From Cryoendolithus antarcticus (lineage: Eukaryota > Ascomycota > Dothideomycetes > Cladosporiales > Cladosporiaceae), in the NCBI GenBank assembly GCA_002077065.1, contig NAJO01000001.1, positions 248,001-312,000 of the forward strand: a stretch of 64,000 bases of DNA, written 5' to 3'. Below the pieces are notes generated by a model, which was not told the DNA's origin, did not search any database, and saw only the letters and a list, made by a program, of their open reading frames with translations. Each line of letters starts with the position of its first letter. Position 1 is the stretch's first letter. Positions 31,452 to 42,957 of the stretch are shown piece after piece. Position numbers and translations under genes: made by a program.

Positions 31452-32181
31452 CTTGAAGAAATGCTGTTAGTAGTGCTCCAGGTTTCGCAGCAGTCGGATG
31501 ATGGGTGACGATGCGTCTGAATGAGTCGTATGCGATGGATAGATTGTGTGCGTACCTTTGCGGTGTGTTGTGTGCGTTGTCGGCGTCGCTGCAGTCGACT
31601 GTCGCTGGTGTGAGGTCGTCGATAGTGCGGCACGAAAATCGATCCGCAAATGCCAAGAGTTGTCTCGGCTGACTTTCCTCATAGAGCGCTCCTTCCTACC
31701 ACCTCGTGAACATCACTTTGACCTACATGTTCTTGTTACGTACGTGCCATCATCGACGCATATGTTGCGAGTGATGGCTTGTTATCTCATCATCGGTACG
31801 GCATCTCATGAGTCGATATACTTGGGCCCGAACCTGGCTCGGTAAGACTACAACAGCCCTAAGCTGTACTCGACTGGCTACCATACACGAGCTCACACTT
31901 CCAACGCCCCAAATCGTCCCATGCCCAGAGATGGCATGCGATTATGAAGCCCTCGTAAATTGCTTTTCGAGCGGCTCAACATCATCAATGCGTCCATAGA
32001 CCTTTTTTCCTCCATCACCCCTGCTGCAAGGTACCATCAGCCACACGCAGCCATCTTCTCGTAAGCTCTCTGTCAGCAGTCAAGGTACCGTATAAGTTCT
32101 CGCGTCTTCCTCAATTTCTCGCACCTCGTCTCTGCGGAAATTTCCGGGGACATCCGATCGTCGTCTCACGTTCTGGGCATA
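31452..32181. promoter_or_regulatory. Divergent promoter region, eL32 and MDR oxidoreductase
   Basis: 730 bp between two divergent genes. It holds the eL32 promoter and, at its right end, a CGG-N6-CCG palindrome listed separately. Short open frames here are not convincing. Confidence 0.5.
32135..32146. promoter_or_regulatory. CGG-N6-CCG palindrome, candidate Zn(II)2Cys6 factor site
   Basis: A perfect 12-bp palindrome CGGAAATTTCCG ends 35 bp before the ATG of the oxidoreductase gene. Inverted CGG triplets with a fixed spacer are the usual sites for fungal binuclear zinc-cluster regulators (six-base spacing is used by yeast Ppr1). The element is short and could occur by chance. Confidence 0.35.
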
Positions 32182-33217
32182 ATGGCGAACGACAATACAA
32201 TGGAAGCACTTCGGGCCAACAAGTCCGAGAACGGCAAGGTGACACTAGTAGTGGAAGATGTACCCATACTGAAGTCAGCGGGGGGCGAGGTGCTTGTCAA
32301 AATCCGAGCATCAGCAGTGCAACCCTCCGACGTTTTGAACTCGAAGGGCCTCTTTGCCACTACGACCTACCCCCGCACGATCGGTGAGTTCTCGATGCTC
32401 GAACAGGCACGAACGGCAACATGATCGCCATAGTGCTCACTCTCACCCAGGCCGAGGCTGGTCCGGCACTGTTACCGCTGGTCCTGACGACTGGATTGGC
32501 AAAGACGTCTTCGGCACCTCTGGCATCAGCATCAGCTTCACGCATGATGGTGCGCAAGCAACGTACGCCGTCCTCCCCGTCAATGCCCTGACCATGAAAC
32601 CCTCCTCCCTCTCCCACGAGCAAGCAGCTCTCCTCGGAACGCCCTTCGCAACCGCCATGATCATCCTTGCCCGTGCTACCGCAAAACCAGGCGAGAACGT
32701 GCTAGTTCTAGGCGCCATGGGAAATGTAGGAAGCTGGGTGATGCAAGCAGCGCGCGCCATGGGCTGCAAAGCTATCGGCGTCGGACGTCACGGGACAAAC
32801 ATCAGTAGCACTACTGACCCTACCCTGAGTGCAGCGAAAGCGCTGACAGGTGGCAAGGGGCTGGATGTCGCAGTTGACACCATCGGCGACTTCGCACTGA
32901 CTAAAGCTGCATTCGACATCCTCGCGCCGAACGGCAGGCTCTGCACGATCACTGCTCCAAGATCCGGCGGTACGGAACTCCCGCTCGACATTCTGTCGCT
33001 GTATAGTAGACAGATCAGTGTAGTAGGATGTAACAGCATCGGCTTCAATTCGCAGGAAGACCTGGCGGGGATGTTGAGGGAGAAGCTGGTGCCATGGCTT
33101 GACGAGGGGAAGCTTACGGTGCCTGACCTGGGAAGTACGGAGAGGCTGCCGATTGAGAGGGCCGTGCAGGCTTATGATGGGAGGGTGAAGAAGGCTGTGA
33201 TCGTGTTTGATGAGTGA
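32182..33217 (+). CDS. MDR-family NAD(P)H-dependent oxidoreductase (quinone oxidoreductase-like)
   Basis: Two exons, 32182..32383 and 32451..33217 (67-bp intron, donor GTGAGT, acceptor CACCCAG), giving 322 residues. The GroES-like N-terminal domain has EVLVKIRASAVQPSDVLNSKG and, across the splice, PRTIGRGWSGTV. The Rossmann domain has GENVLVLGAMGNVGSWVMQA, the AxxGxVG-type dinucleotide loop. The structural and catalytic zinc ligands of alcohol dehydrogenases are absent, placing it with zinc-free quinone oxidoreductase or enoyl-reductase-like members. LDVAVDTIGDF and RLCTITAPRSGG follow the usual order of the family. The substrate cannot be inferred. A zinc-cluster-type palindrome lies just upstream. 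Confidence 0.87.
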
Positions 33218-33332
33218 TGCAAGTCGTGTGTGATGCATTAAGCTACATGATCTCGATATTCAAGTGTGGGTTCTCCAACAGCATGACTGTCGCCGGCTGA
33301 GCGTAGTGCAGAGTCACACATTATCTCAGTCA

Positions 33333-36300
33333 TCATGTAAATTCCACTCCTCTCCCTCTCAGAAATCCTCCTAGCAAATCGTCCAATTCCTTGTTCATTC
33401 CCTCAAGCCCGCGTCTCTGATCCTGGAATAGACCCTTCATCATCGGATGCTCCGCACTGACAGCCTTCACAGGCTCAGCATGGTGCTGGATGATATACAG
33501 CATATCCTTGACCTCCTCTGCATCCAGCCACGCACGTAGCGAAGCGTCATTCCAAGGTTGCGGTGCCTGAGGTTGAGCTGGGGGGGTAGTCGAGGACGTG
33601 GTTGTCGTTGGCGATGAAGGCAAGGAGGGCGAGAGATCTCGTGTAGGCGCCAGACGCGTTGGAGCATGGGAGTGCGTCTTCGTTGCAGTGGGCGTGGCGT
33701 CAGGATCCGTCTCAGCTTTGTTCACCACCTCGCGACCCGCGACATCCTCGCTTGAGGGCCGCTCGATCAGGCTGGGCGACGTAGACATGCTCCTCTCGTC
33801 TATCGGGCTCTCGTCGCCTTCCGCGTCACCCAGCTGAGGGATATGAATATTCTCGGTGCCATGCATGAACGTCCCGCTAGGCCCGCCACTGTTGATCTCC
33901 ACGGGGCTATCGCTCAGCCTCTCCTCATCTATACTGCTGCTCTGCCGTTCCAGCTCCTCTTTCTCGAGGAACGGGTTCACGCCTGCCTCGCTGGCGGGCG
34001 AGTCAAAGTCATCGAGCTCAACGCGCTGTTTCGTGCGTTGCGCTTTCGGGGGCTCGGCGACAGCAGGACCCATGCCGAGCATGTTTGCGACAGTCGACAT
34101 CGCAGATTGGGGAGCCGGGTCTTGAGGTGCGGGTTGAGGTGTAAGAGTGCGTTCGATGTGGTCTTCTAGGCCCGTGGCCATCTCGACCGCGCCAGTGGAG
34201 CCCTCAAGCTCGGCTACGAACGCGCCTGGGGGTTGAGGAGTAGCGGCTTGGCGTTGAGAAGCGGAGGCTGAGGGCGTGATGATCGGTTGTTGCTGTTGTT
34301 GTGGGCGTGCTCGAGGGCCGTCTTGTGGGGCTGACTTGGTATCCGCGGCTGCAAGAGCGGCCATTGGAGCTACTCGGTCAACTGGTGAGGCTTGGATAGG
34401 ACTCTGCGCAGCTTGTCGACCCATCTCCAGTGACGCCTTCTCAGCATCGCTTTCGTGGTCCTCCTTGCCGCCAGTCCGCTTCTCCTTCTTCTTGCTCTTG
34501 AAAAGTCCAGAAAGCATACCGCCCTTCTTGTCTTTCTTCTTGTCTTTGGCAGAAGTTTTGATCTTCTCCTCCTGCGGGGAAGGTGTCTTGACTAGACTCT
34601 CCATGCTGTTGTTGCGCGTGCTCTCCGTCGAGCTAATTCTGGAGCTTGCATCGTCACGCAGTAGTCCGGGAGTCAACGAGATCTTGCGTGTCTCAATCGA
34701 GTCGTCCTTGAGGAACGAGTCTGTGTTGCGTGGCGTGCCTTTCCGTGACTTGAGCGGTGCTGCCTCTGATCGATCCACCAATTTCGGACTGAGCTGTGGA
34801 TCCTCGATCGACGACCGCTTACTGTCGAGACTCGTCTTACTGATGCCATCTGATGACGGTCCTTTGCCAGTCGAGTCACCGCTATACCGCCTTGTGGCAT
34901 GAACATTAGCTTCCTCGGGGGCGTTCCGCTCTTCGACTTCTGCTGGTTGCCCTCGCTCGGGCTCTACTTGCTGTGCAGCTGCTGCATGTGAGTCTGCAGG
35001 GGCATGTTCATCCTCGTCGGATGAGTAGTCGTAGTCAGATGCCTCAACGTAAGTCGGAGCAGCGAACTGCACCGTCTTCGCATTACGCCGACGGATCGCC
35101 TTCTTAAGAGGATTCTTAGACTTCTCTGGGTTGTCACCGAGCATTGTTTGTGAGAGCTGTATCTTGTCAGTACAATGGTTGCAATCACAATTTGGGAGTC
35201 CTGCACTCACATCGATATTCCGATGCTTGTTCAATCGGGCAAGTCGTTCAGTTGGCGTCTCAATATGCTCCGCCGGTAAGTATCCTGTGATTACATGAGC
35301 CATCCATTCGAGGCACCTGGTTTCGCTATTCCGTGCATCTACTCACCAATGCTACTATCCTTTACAACCCTTACAAGCCACCAATACGAATTACTATCAT
35401 CAAGCAGCACCATTGTGTCACCCTTAGTGGCATTCGCTTGGCCCTCGACTGTAGCAACAAAAGTATGCAGCGCGTAGACGAACTCGAAGTCGATGTCTTC
35501 TATTTCACGTAAGCATTCGCCGCCGTAACCGGAGTCTATGAAACGGGGGGAGAGGAGAAGGAAAGCGTCACGTTCGTCGTCGATGTCGTCGTCCGGGGAG
35601 AGAAGAGGCAATCCATTTGCTGGGGAGACGTCCAATAAAGCGGAGTAAGAAGATAGGGAGCTCGGGTCCTGCGGAAGGGGCGAAATGGGTGACGCTGCAG
35701 ACAACAGAGGGTCGTGGGTGGGGAGGAGGACATCCTGGAGGTCAACGCTATGGAAGCTGTTCTGGCTGGCAGACTGGCGGAGGGTCGGGATCGTGAGCCT
35801 GGGAAGCGATCTGGCGAAGGAATTGTCCCCGTACGGACGCAGGATCGAAGTACTCCGCAAAGGAAACGCCTCGCTGCGCAACGGTCGCAGCCCAGATCCA
35901 GCGTCATCATTTCCCAGCTTGCCTCCCCAATCGTCCACACTCTCGCTCTCATCCAGATCTAATTCAGTCCTCTTGGCTAGTCCTGAAATGCTTCCGGTCC
36001 CAGCTTCCCGATCCCTTGTGATCTCCAGTCCAGACCTACCCTCGCCCATGGCTCTCACTTCAGCACTCACAAAACGCCCGAACCTCGCCATACCCACCAA
36101 CGGACTCTCCTCAGGCGTATGCAGAGTCGGGCTCAGCCAATCATCCCTCGCAGAAGTCTCCAGTGTCAATGGCAGGTGCCTCGGCGCATCCATATACAGC
36201 AAAGAGTCCAGTGACAGATCTTCTCCTCTGACAGGCGACATCGCAGACGAGTAGTTGATACCCGCCTGCTCGGCATGTGCGCGTTGAGAAGATTTCCTCT

Positions 36301-36738
36301 TCATGGTTCCCCTTCCAGATAAAGAATTCCCACACTCACCATCGTCAATACTCGGACTACTGCTGATCCGATCCATCATATCGTCGTCGCTGCCCTCGCC
36401 AGCCTCCTCGCCAGTCACTCCCTCCCCTTCGCCCTCCTCTTTCGCAGCTTCCCCGTTAGTCGCAGGGTCGTTGTCCTGCTGCCCGTTCTGACCAGCCATG
36501 TTCCAGGCGTCGGCCAATACTTGCTCTTCGGTGTGCCGCTCAGCAGCAACGTGCTGGTACTCTGCTGCTTGGTGGGGCGCGATAGTGGAAGGCGCGGGAT
36601 GTTTAGTATGTTCGGCTGCGGTGGGGGCCGAGGGGTCTTGGAGGTCGATCGTGTCTACGTAAGTTCAGTATGCCGGATGTTGTAGTGGCCGTAGAAGGAG
36701 AATAGCCTACCCGCTCTCACGATGTTCGGTCGCAACAT
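33333..36738 (-). CDS. Bud14-like SH3-domain scaffold protein
   Basis: Four exons on the minus strand: 36738..36711, 36654..35347, 35284..35211 and 35156..33333, for 1077 residues. The first exon is only 28 bp (MLRPNIVRA) and joins to DTIDLQDPS; this start is characteristic of the family. Introns are 56, 62 and 54 bp; the last keeps the frame open and can hide in an open-frame view. The SH3 domain is near residues 399-455 (FEFVYALHTFVATVEG, DDSNSYWWLVRVV, GYLPAEHIETP), followed by LARLNKHRNID and a basic KKAIRRRNAKTVQF segment. The rest is long, charged and disordered. A short helical C-terminus includes WNDASLRAWLDAEEVKDML. Yeast Bud14 targets the Glc7 phosphatase to polarity sites and restrains formins. 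The ortholog call rests mainly on the SH3 region. Confidence 0.85.
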
Positions 36739-37475
36739 GTTCGCGGTTTCACCTCAGCCTGGCCGAGTGGCCGCGTCTCTGCCTTGCAGTCCCTACACGC
36801 CGTGCCGGGGCGTGAATAGTTCTCAGTGCGCGAGCAGTGCGCTCATCGATCTATGCGTATGGCCATGCAATGGTGCGGCGAACTTGCGACAATGACAGAA
36901 TGTCGATCGGAGCGAATGCTAGCAATGGCTGGCGGCGCGTAATCTGTACTACAATCAAAGGGTCGCACGAAAGAATGGTGGATGGAAAGGGGGAGATAAC
37001 GAGAGATGACAACGGTTGTACAACAATTCAATGGCAAATGTACGACTGCCAGACGATCAACCAAATACGTGAAGTCGACCCCTTCCCCGTTTCAAGATAT
37101 GGAAAGCACGATTCATGGCACTGATTGCCTGCGCTGCACTGTGATTGGTCGATCTGCCGGCTCCTGGCACCCTGGTTCGAATGATCGACCGGGGCGGCGG
37201 CTCCTTCATTCCCTGTCGCTCACGTGTTGCGCGTGTTCGAGATGCTGTTGAGGGACCTGGGGGAATTGAATATTGTACACACTGGCAGGAGGGCATGGGT
37301 TTGGCAAACGTGAGATGGCAAGCAACAGTATTTGCTACCTGCACGTCATCTTCTATGTTCGCGACAGCGGCTGTAGTGTTCCTCAGGTGCAGTGAGGCCT
37401 TCCACCGAGTCTCGACGTAGACCGTCACGTCTTCCTTCGCCCCCAACCCGGGCCAGTGCCGCGAGCAGAGGCACT
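36739..37475. other. Intergenic, no gene seen
   Basis: 737 bp upstream of the Bud14-like gene. A stretch at 36755-36790 resembles a tRNA D-arm (GCCTGGCCGAGTGG), but no T-arm or acceptor pairing follows. Nothing else is recognised. Confidence 0.5.
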
Positions 37476-40000
37476 TCATCCGCGCATCGTCTGCTCCAAC
37501 CTGGCCATGAACTTCTCGCGGCTGGCTGCATCCATGACGCCAAGCATCTTAGCCGGAAGCTGACTCGAATGCCGAGAGCTAGACCGCTGAGCACCTTGTG
37601 GACTAAACGCAGGTGCCCTCGCGCTCAGTCCTCCAGTCGTAGCCGTGCGAGGCGGAGTGCTGGGCGTGTTTTGAGCCGGCTCAGGAGCAGTGGCCTTGAA
37701 CAGTGGGCTTGATGAAGATGAGGTCGTATAGGCCGATGTAGCCGGGTCAAGCCAGGTGCGATTGGTGACATCCGTCAGGCCTGGCTGGAGTGAACCGTTC
37801 GTGGTGCTGGCGCTGACTGCGAATGCTGGGGCCAGAGTGGCATTTGTAGTTTGCTGAGCACCTGTGGGCATCTTTTGATCTGCAATGTCGACGGCAGGGG
37901 TGCTCTTGATAGTCACTGCCGACCCTTTCATGGAGACTCTGTCCGCCCTACCACTGTTGCCTTCGACGCTCTCTGACGTTCGCATACAAGGTCCAGGTTC
38001 AGGGCCTGCCGCACTACCAGCAGAGCTCCTAGGCAGGACGACAGTGCTCTGCTGAAAGCTGATCGAGGGCTTGGAAGTAGGACCGCTAATCATACTGAAC
38101 GGCTGGACGACCCTCTTCTTGTCGCCATTCGGAGCGATGCCAGCTTCTGCCAGGCTCATAACTCGCGGCGGACTGGAAGGTTTGTTGCCGGGTCCACTGG
38201 CCGCGTCGATCTGTGCAAGCGCTGAAGCAGGAACACGCCCGGTGAGTCCGCCAGTGCCTCGAAATGGCTTATACTCAGAGGAGACGGTCACAGTAGTCTT
38301 AGCCTTCGACTGGGCCCAATCTGGCTCGCTGTCGAGCCAAGAGCTCGACAAAGGTGTTGCCGATGGTGCACCGGCGGTTGCCGTAGCTGTAATGTGTTTG
38401 CCTTTCGCATGTGGAGCCACAGCACTACCGCTGGAGTCCCATGCGTCGCCAGGAGAGAAGGACGACGAAGGAGCGTTGACCTTACCGCTCATCGACGCCG
38501 ATGAAGCTGAGTGATTCGATGTGTTCGATGATAGAGAGGGAGGAGTCACGGGCGACGCCGGTGCGGCCTTCGACGCGATGGACTTCGCAGCACGACTGGA
38601 AACCTTGAAGGTTGCAGCTGGGACGGTAAGGGTGGGCGATGCCTCCAGAGAACGGGATGATGTAGAGGCTGGAGCACGCTTGGGCCTTGCGGGTGCTTTG
38701 GCTGCATCATCATCGATCTCCAGTGGGTTCGCGATGGAGGATCTAGGAGTCTGAAGGGTCACCTTTGCCGCTCCTGCTCTGGTTGCAGCAGGCGGTGGAG
38801 GCAGTGGCTTCGTCAGATCTGGTGCGGGCGTACCCCACGAGCCTGCAGCTGGGGTGGCCCCAGTTGCGGTGGGAGTTGCTGAAGCGCTCTGTTGTTGCTC
38901 GCCCGCAACTGCCTTCGACCCGTGTTGCACTAAAGTCCTATTGCTCCTTCCTTTCACCGGTGCGAGGCTGGTCTCGATACGCTCGGTCGTGTTGGAATTC
39001 TCTGACTTCAAACCTGCATTGTCGCGTATGGCGTGGGAAATGCTGAAGTCGTTCGCGTTGTTGATGTCTGTCCAGCCGCCTTCGTGGGTACTGGACATAG
39101 GCTTCGAGGTGCCGTTGACTTTGGAAAGCCCTGCAGACTTGGCGTCTGAAGAAGGAGAGGGAGGAGGGATCTCTATCCACATCACGGGCTCCGGTGTATG
39201 CACTGTTTCTTCGTTGCCCATCGTAGCCACCTTCATTGACGATAGCCGCTTCTGATTTGCAGATACAAAGCCTTGTCCTTTGGGGATCATCAGCTCCAGC
39301 TTCTCGCCATTCTCAGTCTGGACTGGAAGGGTCTGACTCGTCTTCGGCGCCTGAAGCGGTGGAGCACTTCGCTGAGACGCTAGGTCGTCAATCTGATGCT
39401 GAAGCTCCCCGATGAGATTCTCGGCAGACTTCAAGCGGTCGTTCAGTTGCTTGTCCACCTCCCCAATATGACAGGCGTTGAGCATGGCCGTCAGTGCGAT
39501 CTGCTCTTCCGTGCCACGAGCCTCTTCGGCGAGTAGCTTCATCACCGAAATACAAGCTTCTTTGAAATCCCCAACAAGGTTGCCGTCGTTCTCGACCACG
39601 GCCTTGTGTGCCTTTGACTTCAGCCCTTTCATGAGCTTCTTGACTGCGAAACGGGGTCAGCTGCTACCTAGCTCTACGCTCGGTGGGGACTTCACTCACT
39701 GCCTGCTTGTGAGGCAGTCGCCTCGTCGCTATGACGAGTGGCACACGCTTCCAATACGTGCTTCATGTGCAGTACATCCTTTTGCTGCCGCACCTCCGAG
39801 TTTGCGAGGCGAACGAAGACATTGTCGAATAACTTCTGACAGTGTCCTTCGCGGTAAGCCTCGTATAGCAACATGCCTTGCATTATGGTGGCCGGTGGCA
39901 GCTGACCCCCGAGCTGCTCGTCAATCTTCTTCATCGCGTCGACGCTGTACTTCTTCGACACTGCAGACGAAACGCTGTGAATCCTCGGCGACGGCGCCAT
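37476..40000 (-). CDS. Uncharacterised 822-residue protein, helical N-terminus and disordered body
   Basis: Two exons on the minus strand: 40000..39700 and 39643..37476 (56-bp intron, donor GTGAGT, acceptor TCGCAG). The first ~190 residues are helical: SKKYSVDAMKKIDEQLGGQL, MQGMLLYEAYREGHCQKLFD, a Lys-rich IKKLMKGLKSKAHKA at the exon junction, and DFKEACISVMKLLAEEA. A coiled coil (NDRLKSAENLIGELQHQIDDL) follows at about 165-190. The rest is Ser/Thr/Pro/Ala-rich and disordered, with a short C-terminal helix (REKFMARLEQTMRG). It looks like a fungal scaffold or regulatory protein. I recognise no named family. It diverges from RNR2. Confidence 0.75.
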
Positions 40001-40956
40001 CCTGCTGGTTGTCCTGGTGTACCAGATCTTGACTTGTGTAGCTGAGTGAAATATTGTGTTTGTTTACGACAGGAAGCTTATAGAAAATTTTGGTGGGCCT
40101 CGCCGAGACCATGTTCGGGCAGGAACACAGCGACGCGTGAGAATTGAAAGAAGGAAGGAAGGAGCAATGACAGCTCTGGTCTTCATGCATGGAATCCGGC
40201 GTCCTTACATAGTACTTACTTCACAGCAGCATCAATCTGATCGTATTGCCACGGACATCTAACAAAGTAGCCTTGAGCAAGTCATGCAGATCGACAGACT
40301 TGCTCAAGCAACTGCTAGAAGATCACCCTTCGAGAGTGAGCTGATCATAGCGATTGAGTTGTCCACTTCTTCCAGCAGGGCTGCTCAGATAGTAACACTC
40401 AGCACTGAATATTGGCGTCGGAGCGCTTACTACATGTACGAATGTAAGTTTCAAACCCGTTCAGCTTCGCGCGATCATCGCAGCTCATCTGTCACACATG
40501 AACCTCTCTTCTAGAGACGACTGTGTGAAGCAGCCGAGGAATGTAAGGGCTCGAGCCGGGACTACAAGGCGAGCAGGCTCAAGGGCGGCAAAGCATGCCA
40601 TGGTGTCTGACATGAGCCATAGCATCACACCGTTGCTAGCAACGGTAGAGATCGGTTCGCTTGGTAAGTTACAGAGCATGAGCAATAGTACGAGTGCTGA
40701 TGTCACGCTGGGCACGCGAACAAGGCAGTGACGGACAAAGACGCGCTTATCAGATCAATCTTGATGGCGGGAGAGTGCTTGGCAAACAACGCGTGCTTAG
40801 CGTGTCGCGTCTTCGAGATCCATAAAGTTCATCGAGGTACCTCGTCTTTGTCTACACGACCACCACCAACCCGACATTCTCTCTACATCTTCGCTCATCT
40901 GCCATTGACTCATACGACCGATACCTCCAGCATCATCACATACTCCAGCCTTCAAT
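40001..40956. promoter_or_regulatory. Divergent promoter region of RNR2 and the 822-residue protein
   Basis: 956 bp between start codons. The right end holds an MluI cell-cycle box (listed separately) and other CGCG-containing words near 40740 and 40805. No RNA gene or coding frame is supported. Confidence 0.5.
40789..40794. promoter_or_regulatory. MluI cell-cycle box (ACGCGT) upstream of RNR2
   Basis: One exact ACGCGT lies 163 bp before the RNR2 start, with related CGCG words at about 40740 and 40805. In yeasts this box binds the MBF factor and drives G1/S expression of DNA-synthesis genes, including ribonucleotide reductase. A six-base match alone is weak, but the gene context fits. Confidence 0.5.
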
Positions 40957-42342
40957 ATGAGCATACAGATCACGCCTTCGAAGAAGGTTCGCTATGACAT
41001 CAGTGCCACCCGAGCCTTCAGCATATACACTGACAGCAAGACCAGGCTGCATCCGCTCTCGAGACGCTGCAAATGGAGTCGCCGATCAAGATGCCAGTGC
41101 TTGACCCCGTAGCAGACAAGGAGAACATCGAGGCGAAATACGAGGCGGACGAGGTGGCCGTACCCATTAAGGGCATTCCCGTAGCAGACGAGACACCCGA
41201 AGAGGCTGCCGATGCGATACGGAAGCGTATGGAGCTCGACCCCAGCTACGAACCCATCCTGGCGGAGAACGGGCAAAGATTCGTGCTGTTCCCCATACGG
41301 TACCAAGAGGTCAGTCGCGTCCCGAACACGCGCCTTCACGCGTTAAGTGGTCATTGCTTTCATCTACTAACATCGACCACAGATATGGCAGATGTACAAG
41401 AAGGCAGAGGCATCATTCTGGACAGCAGAGGAGATTGATCTGTCGAAAGATCTGCACGACTGGAACAAGCGTCTCAATGATGACGAGCGATTCTTCATTT
41501 CACATGTGCTTGCCTTCTTCGCCGCATCAGACGGCATCGTCAACGAGAACCTGGTCGAGCGATTTAGTGGCGAGGTGCAAATCCCTGAGGCTCGCTGCTT
41601 CTACGGCTTCCAGATCATGATGGAGAATATCCACTCCGAGACCTACTCACTACTTATCGACACCTACATCAGCGAACCTCGCCAACGCACATACCTCTTT
41701 AACGCTATCGACAATATCCCGTGCATCCGCAAGAAGGCCAACTGGGCACTAAAGTGGATCAGCGACGACGCATCGACCTTCGGCTGCCGTCTCATCGCCT
41801 TCGCAGCTGTCGAGGGCATTTTCTTCTCTGGTTCGTTCGCCGCTATCTTCTGGCTCAAGAAGCGCGGGCTGATGCCCGGCCTCACCTTCTCCAACGAGCT
41901 CATTTCCCGTGACGAGGGCATGCACACCGACTTCGCCTGTATGCTGCACGCACATCTCCGCAACAAGCCATCACTCGACCTTGTCCACCAGATCATCACG
42001 GAAGCTGTCGAGATCGAGCAAGAGTTCCTTTCAGACGCCCTACCCTGCGCACTTCTCGGCATGAACGCCAAGCTCATGTGCCAGTACATCGAGTTCGTCG
42101 CTGACCGCCTACTCCTCGCACTCGGCCACAGCAAGTACTACAACGCCACCAACCCCTTCGACTTCATGGAGAACATCTCCCTCGCCGGCAAGACGAACTT
42201 CTTCGAGAAGCGCGTAGGTGACTACCAGAAGGCTGGTGTCATGGAGTCGCACAACAAGAAGAAGAACGATGCTGCTGACAAGGAGGCTGGCAAGGCACCC
42301 GCTGTCATGATCGGCGACTTTGCTTTCGAGGAGGACTTTTAG
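40957..42342 (+). CDS. RNR2: Ribonucleotide reductase small subunit (R2)
   Basis: Three exons: 40957..40986, 41046..41309 and 41383..42342, for 417 residues. The 30-bp first exon ([10 protein letters not shown]) joins to [15 protein letters not shown], matching the usual fungal N-terminus; the third exon starts [20 protein letters not shown]. The diiron ligands Glu179 and His182 and the radical Tyr186 are in [11 protein letters not shown]. Further ligand helices are [13 protein letters not shown] and [13 protein letters not shown], and the C-terminal FEEDF is the peptide that docks on the large subunit. The enzyme supplies the tyrosyl radical for making deoxyribonucleotides, with the large subunit encoded elsewhere. 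Introns are 59 and 73 bp with clear branch sites. An MCB element upstream suggests S-phase control. Confidence 0.95.
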
Positions 42343-42957
42343 ATGCGACGCGCTGACTGTAATGTGTTTATGGTGTTGGATTGTACTTGCTGGATTGCGT
42401 GGCGTTGGGGCCCGATGGGAAGAAACGGGAAATATCCCTCTCCTGCGCTGTGCTTCTATAGATGCATCTGGAGGCGCTCGCGCTGCGTGTAAGACAGCGG
42501 AAGAATATCATAAGTCATGAAAGCTCTGCCTCATAACAATTTCACACCATTAGCCTGTGCGGAGATCCACTGACCAATTGACGCACCTCATTGCAGTCGC
42601 GTGGGAGGTCCTGCGCGCGTGCACGGTTACATGCATGACGTGAAGTCCCAGATGTCTCGCATCTTGACCGGAGCGATGCGCGATCCTGCTTACATGCATG
42701 CCAATGCAGCGGCGGGGATGCTTTGTGAGCCAAGATGAGAGCGTAGTGAAGCAGTTTCAAAGGTTCCTCCTTTTCATCTCCATCTCGTATCTTCACTTCC
42801 GCTCATCGTACCTTGCTTATCCATCAGGCGCCGGACCTGCGAAACATCCCTCCGCGAACAGCCGAAGTCACCTCATCCCGCATACGCTACAGTGCGGCGC
42901 GCATTCGCAATCGACTCTCCCCATGGCCTCCGGACCAGGACGTATTCTTCCTAGATC
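42343..42957. other. Intergenic between RNR2 and the WD40 gene
   Basis: 615 bp. The right end (from about 42900) may contain additional N-terminal coding sequence of the WD40 gene in another frame (PPDQDVFFLDHAPPLHH), but no splice that joins it cleanly was found. Confidence 0.4.

Noticed and set aside
36750..36830. tRNA-like D-arm sequence (GCCTGGCCGAGTGG)
   Set aside because: No matching T-arm, anticodon stem or acceptor pairing can be formed around it.
37170..37190. T-loop-like GGTTCGAAT
   Set aside because: The flanking bases do not pair and no acceptor or D-arm lies upstream.
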